Source: Abyssibius sp040880065
Lineage (GTDB): Bacteria > Pseudomonadota > Alphaproteobacteria > Rhodobacterales > Rhodobacteraceae
Assembly: GCA_040880065.1 (NCBI GenBank)
Contig: JBBDJE010000035.1
Span: 1 to 25,716 of the forward strand
DNA length: 25,716 nt
Direction of reading: 5' to 3'
Below are positions 1 to 7,417 of the stretch, in pieces. The notes beneath the pieces were generated by a model that saw only the letters and a list, made by a program, of their open reading frames with translations, was not told the origin of the DNA and did no database searches. Within the stretch, counting starts at the first letter, position 1. Each line of letters begins with the position of its first letter. The translations under genes and the position numbers were made by a program.

Positions 1-468
1 GGCGGCGCCGAACTGGGCGACAAATCAAAAGTCGCCCATCTGGACCCGGCGTTGATCCGCGCGGCGCGCGACCGCATCGCCTTCATGCTTGAAGATTGTG
101 TCGAACGGGCGCGCGTGTCTGCCGAACCGCTGCCAGTGATCGTGGTTGGCGGCGGCTCGATCATCGTTGAAGGCGAGATTGCCGGGCTGGACCTGATCAT
201 GCCGAACCATTTCGCGGTGGCCAATGCGGTTGGCGCGGCCATTGCCCAGGTTTCAGGCGAGGTTGACAGGGTTTATTCGCTTGCCGAAATTGGCCGCGCT
301 GAAGCGCTGGCAGATGCCAAGGCACGCGCGACAGCCGCAGCAATTGCCGCCGGTGCGCGCGAAGGAACCATTGAAATCGTTGATGTTGAGGACGTGCCGC
401 TGGCCTATCTGCCCGGCAATGCCACGCGCGTGCGCGTCAAAGCCGTAGGAGAACTTCATGTTGAATGA
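1..468 (+). CDS. Hydantoinase/oxoprolinase family protein (HyuA-type), 3' end only
   Basis: The reading frame is open from base 1 and the gene starts outside the window; 155 C-terminal residues are visible. The family comprises ATP-dependent amide or imide hydrolases (N-methylhydantoinase A, 5-oxoprolinase) with an actin-like ATPase fold. The visible part holds the family's late glycine-rich VVGGGS segment (residues about 48-53 of the fragment), a following LIMPNHFAVANAVGAA segment, and the AxA-rich C-terminal tail. The TTG at 52 is an internal codon, not a start. Its last 11 bases overlap the start of the first DUF917 gene, so the two are translationally coupled. HyuA plus DUF917 is a recurrent pairing, suggesting joint action on a hydantoin-like or related cyclic amide. 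The substrate cannot be told from the sequence. Confidence 0.88.
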   Translation, partial: GGAELGDKSKVAHLDPALIRAARDRIAFMLEDCVERARVSAEPLPVIVVGGGSIIVEGEIAGLDLIMPNHFAVANAVGAAIAQVSGEVDRVYSLAEIGRAEALADAKARATAAAIAAGAREGTIEIVDVEDVPLAYLPGNATRVRVKAVGELHVE

Positions 469-1564
469 TGGCCGTTTTCCGCTGCTGGAATCAGACCTTT
501 TACCGCTGTCGATCGGGGCCGCGCTGCTGGGCACCGGCGGCGGGGGCAATCCCTATATCGGGATGCTGCGTAGCCGCGAGTTGATGCGCAAGGGCGCCAC
601 GGTTGATATTCTACCGCTCGACGCCCTGCCCGACGATGCCTGGATCGGCGAGGTCGGCGGCATTGGCGCGCCCGTGGTCGGCGTCGAAAAGATCGAACAG
701 GGCGAGGAATGCCTGCGCGCCATGCGTGCGGTAGAAGAGGTATCGGGCAAGCGTATGTCGGCGCTGATCTGCGCAGAAATCGGCGGCGCGAATTCCATGG
801 AGCCGCTGCTGACCGCCATGCAGGCCGGGCTGCCGGTGCTGGATGGCGATGGCATGGGCCGGGCCTTTCCCGAGGTTCAGATGACAACCTTTTTCATCTA
901 TGGTGCCGATGCCGCACCGGCGGCAATTTCCGATGACAAGGGCAATGTCGTTATCTTCCGGCATGTGCAGGACATGTATTGGCTGGAACGCTTCGCGCGC
1001 GATACCTCGGTCGCCATGGGGGCGGCGGCGGGCTTGGCCATTGCGCCCATGCGCATGGAATTCGTGCGCCGCACCGCCGTGCCGCGCACCATGACCCAAG
1101 CGCTGCAAATCGGGCGCACGGTGCTTGATGCCCGCGCCCGCCGTCAGGATGTGGTGGACCGTGTTATCGCCACGACCGGCGCCACGCTGTTCTTTACCGG
1201 CAAGGTAACCGATATCCAGCGCCGCACCGAGGGCGGCTTTGCCCGCGGTGAGGCGCAGATCGAAGGCTCGGGCGACTGGGCCGGCTCGCACGGGCGCATC
1301 GCCATCCAGAACGAAAACCTCGTGCTCTGGGTTGACGGCAAACCTGTCATCATGGTGCCCGACCTTATCATCAACCTCGATCTGGAAACCGGCGAACCCA
1401 TCACAACCGAGGTCTTGCGCTATGGCCAGCGGCTGGCGGTTATCGGCCTGCCCGTTCATGACATGATGAAAACACCCGAGGCGATGAAAGTCGTAGGGCC
1501 GCAGGCTTTCGGCTATCCCGACCTTACATTCTCGCCGCTTGCGCTTGGCCCCATTCTGGCCTGA
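458..1564 (+). CDS. DUF917 family protein (S-methyl thiohydantoin desulfurase-like), copy 1
   Basis: The 368-residue protein is full length for DUF917, a family found next to HyuA-type hydantoinases, some members of which are named S-methyl thiohydantoin desulfurase. The diagnostic glycine-rich GTGGGGNPY (residues 25-33), the EIGGANS segment (about 107-113) and the DGDGMGRAFPE motif (129-139) are all present. The ATG at 458 lies inside the last codons of the hydantoinase gene with an AGGAG upstream, so the start is well supported. A paralogue follows after 12 bp. Together the three genes form one operon. The exact substrate is unknown; a role in opening or processing a cyclic nitrogen compound is inferred from the neighbour. 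Confidence 0.9.
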   Translation: MLNDGRFPLLESDLLPLSIGAALLGTGGGGNPYIGMLRSRELMRKGATVDILPLDALPDDAWIGEVGGIGAPVVGVEKIEQGEECLRAMRAVEEVSGKRMSALICAEIGGANSMEPLLTAMQAGLPVLDGDGMGRAFPEVQMTTFFIYGADAAPAAISDDKGNVVIFRHVQDMYWLERFARDTSVAMGAAAGLAIAPMRMEFVRRTAVPRTMTQALQIGRTVLDARARRQDVVDRVIATTGATLFFTGKVTDIQRRTEGGFARGEAQIEGSGDWAGSHGRIAIQNENLVLWVDGKPVIMVPDLIINLDLETGEPITTEVLRYGQRLAVIGLPVHDMMKTPEAMKVVGPQAFGYPDLTFSPLALGPILA

Positions 1565-1576
1565 AAGGACTGAACC

Positions 1577-2656
1577 ATGACCATCATTCGCACTATTGAT
1601 GTGGACGATCTCGAAGACATCGCCATTGGCGGCGCGGTTCTGGGCACCGGTGGTGGCGGTGATCCTTATGTTGGCAAGCTGATGGCGCAACAGGCCATTC
1701 GCAAATACGGCCCCGTTACGCTGATTGATGCCGAAGGGCTGGATGACGATGCGCTCGTCGTGCCTGTCTGCATGATGGGCGCACCCACCGTGATGACCGA
1801 AAAGCTGCCACAGGGGGACGAGCTGATGAACGCGTTCCGCGCGCTCGAAAAGGTCATGGGCCGCAAGATAGATGCGGTGCTGTGCGGCGAGGCGGGTGGC
1901 GTGAACTCGACCACACCTTTCGTGGTTGCTGCCGCCTCGGGTCTGCCGCTGATAGATGGTGATGGCATGGGCCGGGCCTTTCCCGAATTGCAGATGGTGA
2001 CATTCACGCTTTCAGGCGTGTCGGCAACCCCGATGGTGCTGTGCGATGACAAGGGTAATTCCATTGTGCTTGAAACCGTTTCCAACGGCTGGACGGAACG
2101 GCTGGCGCGCGCGGCAACTATTGAAATGGGCGGCTCGGCACTGCTTGCCTTTTACCCTATGTCGGGCAAGATCGCCAAAGAGGCAGTGGTGCGCGGCACC
2201 CTGTCGCTTTGTGCCAAATGCGGCGAAACGCTGCGCGCAGCGCGCGCCGCACATGCCGACCCGGTGGCCGCGCTGGCAGAATTGCTGGGCGCGCAAAACC
2301 TGTTCCATGGGCGGATTGCCGATATAGAGCGCCGCACAGTCGGTGGTTTTGCCCGCGGTCGCGCCACGCTTGGCGGGGTTGAAAACCACTTGGGCGAAAC
2401 CCTCACGCTGGACTTTCAGAACGAATTCCTGATCGCGGAAAAAGACGGGCAGGTTTTGGCGACAACGCCCGACCTGATTACCCTGCTTGAGGCCGATAGC
2501 GGCGCGCCCGTCACCACGGATTCGCTGAAATACGGCCAGCGGCTGATGGCGCTGGCCTGGCCCTGCAACCCGCTTTGGGCCACGCCTGCGGGTATCGAAC
2601 TGGTCGGCCCGCGCTACTTCAAATATGACCGGGATTATGTGCCGCTGGCCCGCTAG
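1577..2656 (+). CDS. DUF917 family protein (S-methyl thiohydantoin desulfurase-like), copy 2
   Basis: The 359-residue protein is a clear paralogue of the preceding gene and carries the same landmarks: GTGGGGDPY at residues 23-31, GEAGGVNS near 104-111 and DGDGMGRAFPE at 127-137. Similarity continues through the RRTVGGFARG and YGQRL segments to the C terminus. The ATG at 1577 follows an AAGGAC ribosome-binding site. Because both copies keep the conserved motifs, neither looks like a decaying duplicate. They may form a heteromer or act on different substrates; the sequence does not decide. The operon appears to end here: the next gene is 241 bp away and differs in base composition. Confidence 0.9.
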   Translation: MTIIRTIDVDDLEDIAIGGAVLGTGGGGDPYVGKLMAQQAIRKYGPVTLIDAEGLDDDALVVPVCMMGAPTVMTEKLPQGDELMNAFRALEKVMGRKIDAVLCGEAGGVNSTTPFVVAAASGLPLIDGDGMGRAFPELQMVTFTLSGVSATPMVLCDDKGNSIVLETVSNGWTERLARAATIEMGGSALLAFYPMSGKIAKEAVVRGTLSLCAKCGETLRAARAAHADPVAALAELLGAQNLFHGRIADIERRTVGGFARGRATLGGVENHLGETLTLDFQNEFLIAEKDGQVLATTPDLITLLEADSGAPVTTDSLKYGQRLMALAWPCNPLWATPAGIELVGPRYFKYDRDYVPLAR

Positions 2657-2897
2657 CACGTGGCACTTCCATTCGCTTTGACGCGACTTGCTCTGAGTTT
2701 TTGCCAACACATGTAAAAGCAAAAAACCGGTGCCCGCTTTTGTTGCAACATGCTCTAGCTGTGCTGGTTCGGGCTTTTCAAAAATGCTTAGGCCGTTTTT
2801 GCGCAAAGACACGGCAGCCGATGGATTGCCAGTTTCCAACCCTTGGTGAATACTTGCTTTTGCGCCCAACGAAGCCTTTTGAGTTAGGAAATCTGGC
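2657..2897. other. Intergenic region with weak inverted repeat
   Basis: This 241-bp gap separates the DUF917 operon from the epimerase gene. The only structure seen is TTTTTGC (2698-2704) facing GCAAAAA (2719-2725) with a 14-nt loop. It could form a modest hairpin about 40 nt after the DUF917 stop, but no T-run follows it, so a terminator is not assured. An AGGAAA ribosome-binding site precedes the epimerase ATG. No convincing sigma-70 promoter was found. The composition is more AT-rich than in the flanking operon. Confidence 0.35.
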
Positions 2898-3875
2898 ATG
2901 TCACGACTCTACGATAGCCAAAAGCGTGTCTTGGTCACCGGTGGTGCCGGCTTTATCGGCTCGCACCTTGTGGACGCATTACTCAACCAAGGTAACGAAG
3001 TGCTCTGCGTTGACAATTTGTTCACTGGCGCCAAGCGCAATATCGAACACTTGCACGGCAATCCACGCTTTGATTTTTTACGGCACGACGTGACGTTCCC
3101 GCTTCATGTGGAGGTGGATGAGATCTATAATCTGGCCTGCCCCGCTTCACCCATTCATTACCAGCACGACCCGGTGCAAACCACAAAAACCTCGGTCCAA
3201 GGGGCGATCAACATGCTTGGTCTTGCAAAGCGCCTCAAATGCAAAATTCTTCAGGCGTCTACCAGCGAAGTCTACGGCGACCCCCTGATGCATCCGCAGC
3301 CCGAGGCATACTGGGGCAGCGTCAACCCGATAGGTCAGCGCTCTTGCTATGACGAAGGGAAACGTTGTGCAGAAACGCTGTTTTTCGATTATCGGCGCCA
3401 ACATGACCTAAAAATCAAAGTGGCGCGAATATTCAATACCTACGGGCCGCGGATGCACCATGCGGACGGGCGCGTCGTGTCAAACTTTATCGTGCAAGCG
3501 CTGCAAGGTGCTCCGATAACAATTTACGGCGACGGCGAGCAGACACGCTCGTTTTGCTATGTGAGCGATATGGTCGATGGCCTTATTCGTTTCATGCAAA
3601 CCGATAACACACAGACAGGCCCTATGAACCTTGGCAACCCCAAGGAGTTTACCATCAGGGGTTTAGCCGCGCGCGCCATCGCTCTGGCCGAGTCGTCATC
3701 AGGCATCGTTTGGGGGCCGCTGCCTGAAGACGACCCAAAGCAGCGGTGTCCAGACATTGCTCTTGCCACAGAGAAGCTGAACTGGAGTCCGAAAGTGGAA
3801 TTGGACGAAGGGCTGGGCTACACGATCGACTATTTTCGGGAGCTCCTGCCACAGTTGGAGACTCTACAAACCTGA
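2898..3875 (+). CDS. NAD-dependent UDP-glucuronate decarboxylase-like SDR (UDP-xylose synthase type)
   Basis: The 325-residue extended short-chain dehydrogenase has an N-terminal NAD-binding TGGAGFIG (residues 14-21), the TSE active-site segment (122-124) and a YDEGK catalytic YxxxK (151-155). It also has a GEQTRSF sugar-nucleotide-binding segment (213-219). The stretch NLACPASPIHYQ (78-89), the SEVYGDP segment and the WGSVNPIGQRSCYDE region match UDP-glucuronate decarboxylases, which make UDP-xylose for exopolysaccharide or lipopolysaccharide. Other NAD-dependent sugar-nucleotide epimerases are less likely. It stands alone with no glycosyltransferase or polysaccharide genes around it, and its base composition is slightly less G+C-rich by eye. 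This may mean separate acquisition. The next gene converges on it 42 bp downstream. Confidence 0.85.
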   Translation: MSRLYDSQKRVLVTGGAGFIGSHLVDALLNQGNEVLCVDNLFTGAKRNIEHLHGNPRFDFLRHDVTFPLHVEVDEIYNLACPASPIHYQHDPVQTTKTSVQGAINMLGLAKRLKCKILQASTSEVYGDPLMHPQPEAYWGSVNPIGQRSCYDEGKRCAETLFFDYRRQHDLKIKVARIFNTYGPRMHHADGRVVSNFIVQALQGAPITIYGDGEQTRSFCYVSDMVDGLIRFMQTDNTQTGPMNLGNPKEFTIRGLAARAIALAESSSGIVWGPLPEDDPKQRCPDIALATEKLNWSPKVELDEGLGYTIDYFRELLPQLETLQT

Positions 3876-3917
3876 AACTGAAATGCGTGAACCGACAGCC
3901 AACAAACACCGGACCTG

Positions 3918-4865
3918 TCACGGATATCTGCGCTGCGCGCCCTTGTAACGGATCGTGCGCAGATCACGGTGCAGCGACAGCGGCCAGATGCTGCGCGGGG
4001 TGTCGATGCTGCGCAGACTCTCCGCCAGCCGGGTTTTCAGAATTTCAAGCGTCTGCAACCGGTCGGGGTTGGGGTGGCTTTCGGAAAACGAGAAATAGGG
4101 GTTTGTGTTCACCTCGAACACCTCGACCCGGCCATCACGCAGGGCAAAATCGGCGCGGCCATATTGGGCGCCGGCAATCTTAAAAACTCGGCGCAGTGTC
4201 TCGGTGTGGGGATAGGCGCGGGTCTCGTCCAACTCCTGACGATACCCCTCGGGCGTGCCTGCGCCCTTTTCGCCAAACTTTGCCATCCAATGCGCCTGAT
4301 TGGCCGTGGGGGCCGCAAAAATCTCATCACCCAGCATATGGGCCGCGCGCTTTTCAAACTTGCCCGCCGCAGTGGGTTGGCCCACATATTCAACAAACAC
4401 AAGGTCGGCAATCGGGTGGCCAGCGGCCAGTGCTTCGCGCAGCGCGGTTTCGGCCTGACCGGCGCTGTCCAAAAGTTCAGACAGCGCCCCGCGATGCGCG
4501 GCAATGGTGCGCAGGAACACAGGATAGCGCGTGGGGGTCTCGCCATCGCCGGGCCGCCAGATGTCAAAGCTGTTGACGCCACAGCGGTGCAGGTGGCGCA
4601 GCAGCATATCGCGCGGCAGAAACTGGCGCGGATCATTCAGCACCCGCAACCCGCGCGCCTGCAAGGCATCGTAAAACCGCGCTGCAGCCTCGATATCGGC
4701 CACTTTGAGGCGGTCAAAATCGGTCAGCACATAGGTGGCGCGCGCAAAAAGCCGTGTGCGAAACAGGCGCTCATAAGACCACTGGCGCAGTTGCGGCATG
4801 CCGGGCAACGGCCGCAGGCGGGCAATGGTGTAGCCATGCAGGGCTGTGGTGACAAAAATGATCAT
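3918..4865 (-). CDS. ATP-grasp-like protein, possible peptide-modifying ligase
   Basis: The 315-residue protein is read from the ATG at 4865. The frame stays open 70 codons further upstream, but that would run through the divergent peptide gene, so 4865 is preferred. The C-terminal third has the ATP-grasp metal-binding signature: ADFALRDG with Asp239, then VEVFEVNTNP with Glu251 and Asn253. It resembles the D-ala-D-ala ligase/RimK-type fold, whose members join a carboxylate to an amine, hydroxyl or thiol using ATP. The N-terminal half holds RVLNDPRQFLPRD (about 74-86) and PVFLRT (115-120). I recognise the fold but not the exact family. Its start is 55 bp from a divergent 53-residue peptide gene that is followed by an HExxH peptide-modification-type protein. 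This suggests it acts on that peptide, which is inference. Confidence 0.72.
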   Translation of the reverse strand: MIIFVTTALHGYTIARLRPLPGMPQLRQWSYERLFRTRLFARATYVLTDFDRLKVADIEAAARFYDALQARGLRVLNDPRQFLPRDMLLRHLHRCGVNSFDIWRPGDGETPTRYPVFLRTIAAHRGALSELLDSAGQAETALREALAAGHPIADLVFVEYVGQPTAAGKFEKRAAHMLGDEIFAAPTANQAHWMAKFGEKGAGTPEGYRQELDETRAYPHTETLRRVFKIAGAQYGRADFALRDGRVEVFEVNTNPYFSFSESHPNPDRLQTLEILKTRLAESLRSIDTPRSIWPLSLHRDLRTIRYKGAQRRYP

Positions 4866-4866
4866 G

Positions 4867-4895
4867 TTGACAAGGCTTTGTTCATGGGTGATTTT
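4867..4895 (+). promoter_or_regulatory. Candidate promoter for the small peptide gene
   Basis: A perfect TTGACA (4867-4872) is followed after 17 bp by GATTTT (4890-4895), which matches the -10 consensus at only three of six positions. Transcription would begin around 4902 and give a leader of about 19 nt. The -35 hexamer sits directly beside the start codon of the divergent ATP-grasp-like gene, so the two promoters would have to overlap. Confidence 0.35.
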
Positions 4896-4907
4896 GATCT
4901 GAACAAC

Positions 4908-4912
4908 AGGAG
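4908..4912 (+). promoter_or_regulatory. Ribosome-binding site of the 53-residue peptide gene
   Basis: AGGAG lies 8 nt before the ATG at 4921. This is close to ideal and is the main evidence that the short frame is translated. Confidence 0.75.
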
Positions 4913-4920
4913 TACTGCAA

Positions 4921-5082
4921 ATGAAAACGACACTCGATGCATCAAAATTGCTAGGATACCGTCTGGTTGCGGGCGGCGGCGCGCATGCGGTCATGGATGC
5001 CAAGATCGGCAGCAAGGAAGGAGTCTCAAAAACAGTCTCCAGCACCCTGATTGGCGCCAAGGACGGCGAAGTCAAAAAGTGA
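4921..5082 (+). CDS. Small 53-residue protein, candidate RiPP precursor peptide
   Basis: The frame runs from ATG 4921 to TGA 5082 and encodes 53 residues beginning MKTTLDASKLLGYRLVAGGG and ending AKDGEVKK. It has an ideal ribosome-binding site. The N-terminal part (residues 3-17) could be an amphipathic recognition helix; a Gly-Gly-Gly at 18-20 could be a leader boundary. The C-terminal part is rich in Lys, Gly, Ser, Thr and acidic residues, with no Cys, and contains two AKxG motifs (27-30 and 46-49). It has neither a signal peptide nor a membrane segment. The next frame, an HExxH-type putative peptide hydroxylase, starts no more than 36 nt after its stop, and a divergent ATP-grasp-like gene lies 55 bp upstream. 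A short gene locked to these two enzymes suggests a ribosomally made, modified peptide. I do not recognise the peptide itself. Confidence 0.68.
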   Translation: MKTTLDASKLLGYRLVAGGGAHAVMDAKIGSKEGVSKTVSSTLIGAKDGEVKK

Positions 5083-5118
5083 TTGCAGCTACGGGCCGCC
5101 AGCCTCAGAACAACTGAT

Positions 5119-6078
5119 ATGGACCTGTTTGGTTTTCAGCCAGACCCGCAGCGTGGCCCTGCGCTGGACGCGCGCATGCATGCCGAGCTAGCATCCAGCT
5201 TGGCCCATCTGGCCGATAGCCTGCCAGGGCTTGGCGGTCACTTGCGCCCGATCATTGCCCGCATCAACGCTGGTGCGCGCCTGCCGCCCGTGGGTTTCGG
5301 GCATTACTTTCAAACGGCAGAGCGCGCGCTGGCGGGCGACGAGGCGGGGGCAGAGCAGTCCGCGCAGCACTTGGCCCGGGTGCCAGACGCGACGCCCGGT
5401 CTGAGTGTGCTGCGCTGGGGTGGCGACAGCGCCGCCGATCTTGTTGCCACCTATTGCAACCGCACGCCCACCGCCAGCGACCGCATGGCCGAGACCCCCG
5501 AAGAGCTGCGCGCCGATTTTGCCGCGCGCCTGTCGGCCGGGCTGGACCTGATGGCGCACGTGCTGCCCGACCTGCACGCCGAGATCACCGGCATCTTGCG
5601 GCAGGTGCTGCTGGTGCGGTCCGCACCGGGTAGCGGTTATCGCTTTGACGGTGGCTCGCATTACCAGTTCTGGGGCCTGTTGCTGCTCAACGCCGATCGC
5701 CACCGCAGCCCGGTCGAAATCGTCGAAGTGCTGGCGCACGAGGCGGGCCATTCGCTGCTGTTTGGCCTGACCGTCGACGAACCGCTGGTGCTCAACCCCG
5801 ATGAAGAGTTGTTCGCCTCGCCTTTGCGCGATGATCCGCGGCCAATGGATGGTATTTATCACGCCACTTTCGTATCGGCGCGCATGGCCTGGGCCATGGA
5901 ACGCCTGGCGACCGCGCCCGCGCTTGACCCTGCCGAGCGTGCAACCGCCGCCGCCGCCGCCGCGCGCGACCGCGAAAACTTTGCCAAGGGCCACGATGTA
6001 GTGGCCCGGCATGGCCGCCTGTCGGACACCGGCGCGCGCATCATGGCAAACGCCCGTCAATGGGTCGCACAAGGCTGA
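5119..6078 (+). CDS. HExxH-motif putative peptide-modification protein (alpha-ketoglutarate HExxH peptide beta-hydroxylase family)
   Basis: The 319-residue protein is counted from the ATG at 5119. A TTG at 5083, immediately after the peptide stop, would add 12 residues and cannot be excluded. Residues 207-211 are HEAGH within EVLAHEAGHSLLF. About 25 residues later comes SPLRDDPRPMDGIYHATF (234-251), matching the SPWRxDPRPxxGxxHGxY signature of the HExxH putative peptide-modification family first noted beside FxSxx-COOH peptides in actinomycetes. His248 is a likely third metal ligand. Despite the protease-like motif, the family is now viewed as iron/2-oxoglutarate peptide beta-hydroxylases (knowledge of the family, not shown here). 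It sits directly downstream of a 53-residue peptide gene, its probable substrate. No radical SAM partner is nearby, unlike in the FxSxx systems. Confidence 0.8.
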   Translation: MDLFGFQPDPQRGPALDARMHAELASSLAHLADSLPGLGGHLRPIIARINAGARLPPVGFGHYFQTAERALAGDEAGAEQSAQHLARVPDATPGLSVLRWGGDSAADLVATYCNRTPTASDRMAETPEELRADFAARLSAGLDLMAHVLPDLHAEITGILRQVLLVRSAPGSGYRFDGGSHYQFWGLLLLNADRHRSPVEIVEVLAHEAGHSLLFGLTVDEPLVLNPDEELFASPLRDDPRPMDGIYHATFVSARMAWAMERLATAPALDPAERATAAAAAARDRENFAKGHDVVARHGRLSDTGARIMANARQWVAQG

Positions 6079-6160
6079 TCGCCACTGGGCTGGCCCGCTT
6101 CGGCCCGCCGCACGTTGTGGCTTAGGGCCGCGTTGCAGGCCAGCACCAAGCGCCGCAAGG

Positions 6161-7183
6161 CTAATCCCCCGGCAAGTTCTCTTTGAAAATAATCTGCAGG
6201 CGCGGTGGCACCATGCGGTAGGTCTTTTGCCGTGTGGCATGGATGAGCGTATTCAGGGCTTCACGAATTTCAACGCGGGCGTTTTGGTCGATCACCGCAT
6301 CCAACGTGCCGTTCAGCAGAAGGGATTTGTTGCTGTCGGTCAGGTCGTGGGCGATGAACACCATGTTCCGGTCGCGGGTTTGCGCAGCCAGCCCGGCAGC
6401 GATCCCAGCCGTGCCACCGCCAGCACTGTAAACCGCCGCAAGGTCCGGATGGCGTTCGATCAGGGCGATCATTTCGGTTTTTGCCTTGTCGCGGTTCTCC
6501 TGAATTTCGCGGCATTCAACAATTTGGAGCCCGCAAAAATCCTGTGTCAGCACCTGACGAAAGCCGATCTCGCGCTCTTGATGGCCGCGATAGGCCAGCG
6601 AACCTGCAAAAAATGCAACCTTGCCACGCGCGCCCCGCCCCAATAGCCGGCCTACAATATAGCCCGCCAAGCGCCCGGCCTGCGCATCGTCGATGCCGAT
6701 ATAGCCGTGATGCGGCACTTGCAGAATGTCCGAACCAATGGTCACAACATGCGTGCCCGAGGCAATAAGGCTGCGCAACGCCTCACGCACAAGCGGATGA
6801 TCCAGCGCCAGAACCGCCACGCCATCAACCGTGCCTTCAAGCGCTTTGAGCCGCGCGGCCATTATTTCGGGCTCGAACCCTTCGATTGTTTCGATCTGCG
6901 CATTCACGCCTTCAAACTGCGGGGCTTGCAGGTTAATTTGCGCCTGAAGGTCGCGCACAAAGGCGTTGGTGCCCTGCGGAAACAGGAACATCAGCCGGAC
7001 GGGTTGCGCGGCATAATCTGGCGCGAGCGCCACGTCGAGCAGATAGCCCAGCCTTGCGGCAGTGGCGCGCACAATCGCTTGCGTGCGTTCGCTTGCGCCG
7101 CCGCGTGCGTTCATGACGCGATCAACCGTCGCAAGCGAGACGTTTGATTCTCGGGCAATGTCAGCAAGTGTCGGGCGGGGCAT
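6161..7183 (-). CDS. LacI family transcriptional regulator
   Basis: The 340-residue protein starts at ATG 7183, chosen because GGAG lies just upstream and the DNA-binding domain begins at once. An upstream start at 7219 would add 12 unlikely residues. Residues 4-25 form the LacI helix-turn-helix (TLADIARESNVSLATVDRVMN), followed by the hinge region and a periplasmic-binding-protein-like effector domain to the C terminus, typical of a full-length LacI protein. The gene is divergent from the long catabolic operon beginning at 7418, so it very likely controls that operon and itself, releasing DNA when a sugar-like inducer binds. It converges on the HExxH gene at the other end, so it does not belong to the peptide locus. 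Confidence 0.92.
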   Translation of the reverse strand: MPRPTLADIARESNVSLATVDRVMNARGGASERTQAIVRATAARLGYLLDVALAPDYAAQPVRLMFLFPQGTNAFVRDLQAQINLQAPQFEGVNAQIETIEGFEPEIMAARLKALEGTVDGVAVLALDHPLVREALRSLIASGTHVVTIGSDILQVPHHGYIGIDDAQAGRLAGYIVGRLLGRGARGKVAFFAGSLAYRGHQEREIGFRQVLTQDFCGLQIVECREIQENRDKAKTEMIALIERHPDLAAVYSAGGGTAGIAAGLAAQTRDRNMVFIAHDLTDSNKSLLLNGTLDAVIDQNARVEIREALNTLIHATRQKTYRMVPPRLQIIFKENLPGD

Positions 7184-7417
7184 TTGTTCTCCATGAGGTT
7201 TTTTGAGGTATAGCAGCACTGAATCCGAGCGTCAAGCCTGACAAAAACGCATAAACCTGCATAGATATGGAGAAAAACGCGCCGATTACCCCTCACTCTA
7301 ACCGCAAATAACCTCATAATCCTTCATACTGTGCTTGACTCCGCACCCGGATTGCGGCGATCCTCGCGCCAAACAGCGAGCTTGCGCACAGCAGGCCTTG
7401 GGGGGAGACGCCAGTTC
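7184..7417. promoter_or_regulatory. Divergent control region between lacI-type gene and catabolic operon
   Basis: This 234-bp AT-richer segment must hold the promoters of both transcription units. Motifs related to ATAACCTnCATA recur: CATAAACCTGCATA near 7251-7264, AACCTCATAA near 7309-7318, and ATGAGGTT at 7193-7200, which is AACCTCAT on the other strand. These are candidate operator half-sites, but no single clean palindrome was found. The operon side has GGGGGAG at about 7400-7406 as a ribosome-binding site and a TTGACT at 7335-7340, but no good -10 at the right distance. Confidence 0.4.
7207..7235 (-). promoter_or_regulatory. Sigma-70-type promoter of the lacI-type gene
   Basis: On the minus strand TTGACG (7235-7230) is separated by exactly 17 bp from TATACC (7212-7207). 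Both hexamers are close to consensus. Transcription would start near 7200, about 17 nt before the ATG at 7183. The adjoining AACCTCAT could be an operator for autoregulation. Confidence 0.6.

Noticed and set aside
611..1690. A 359-codon minus-strand open frame over the first DUF917 gene
   Set aside because: It is antisense to a full-length family member and its protein has no recognisable motif.
3969..5117. A 382-codon plus-strand open frame over the ATP-grasp-like gene
   Set aside because: It is antisense to a protein with recognisable motifs, has low-complexity Gly/Gln/Arg-rich composition and overlaps the small peptide gene; a shadow frame of high-G+C coding DNA.
5740..5760. HEAGH read as a zinc metalloprotease site
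   Set aside because: The DPRPxxGxxH segment downstream and the flanking peptide gene fit the peptide-modification HExxH family better than any protease family.
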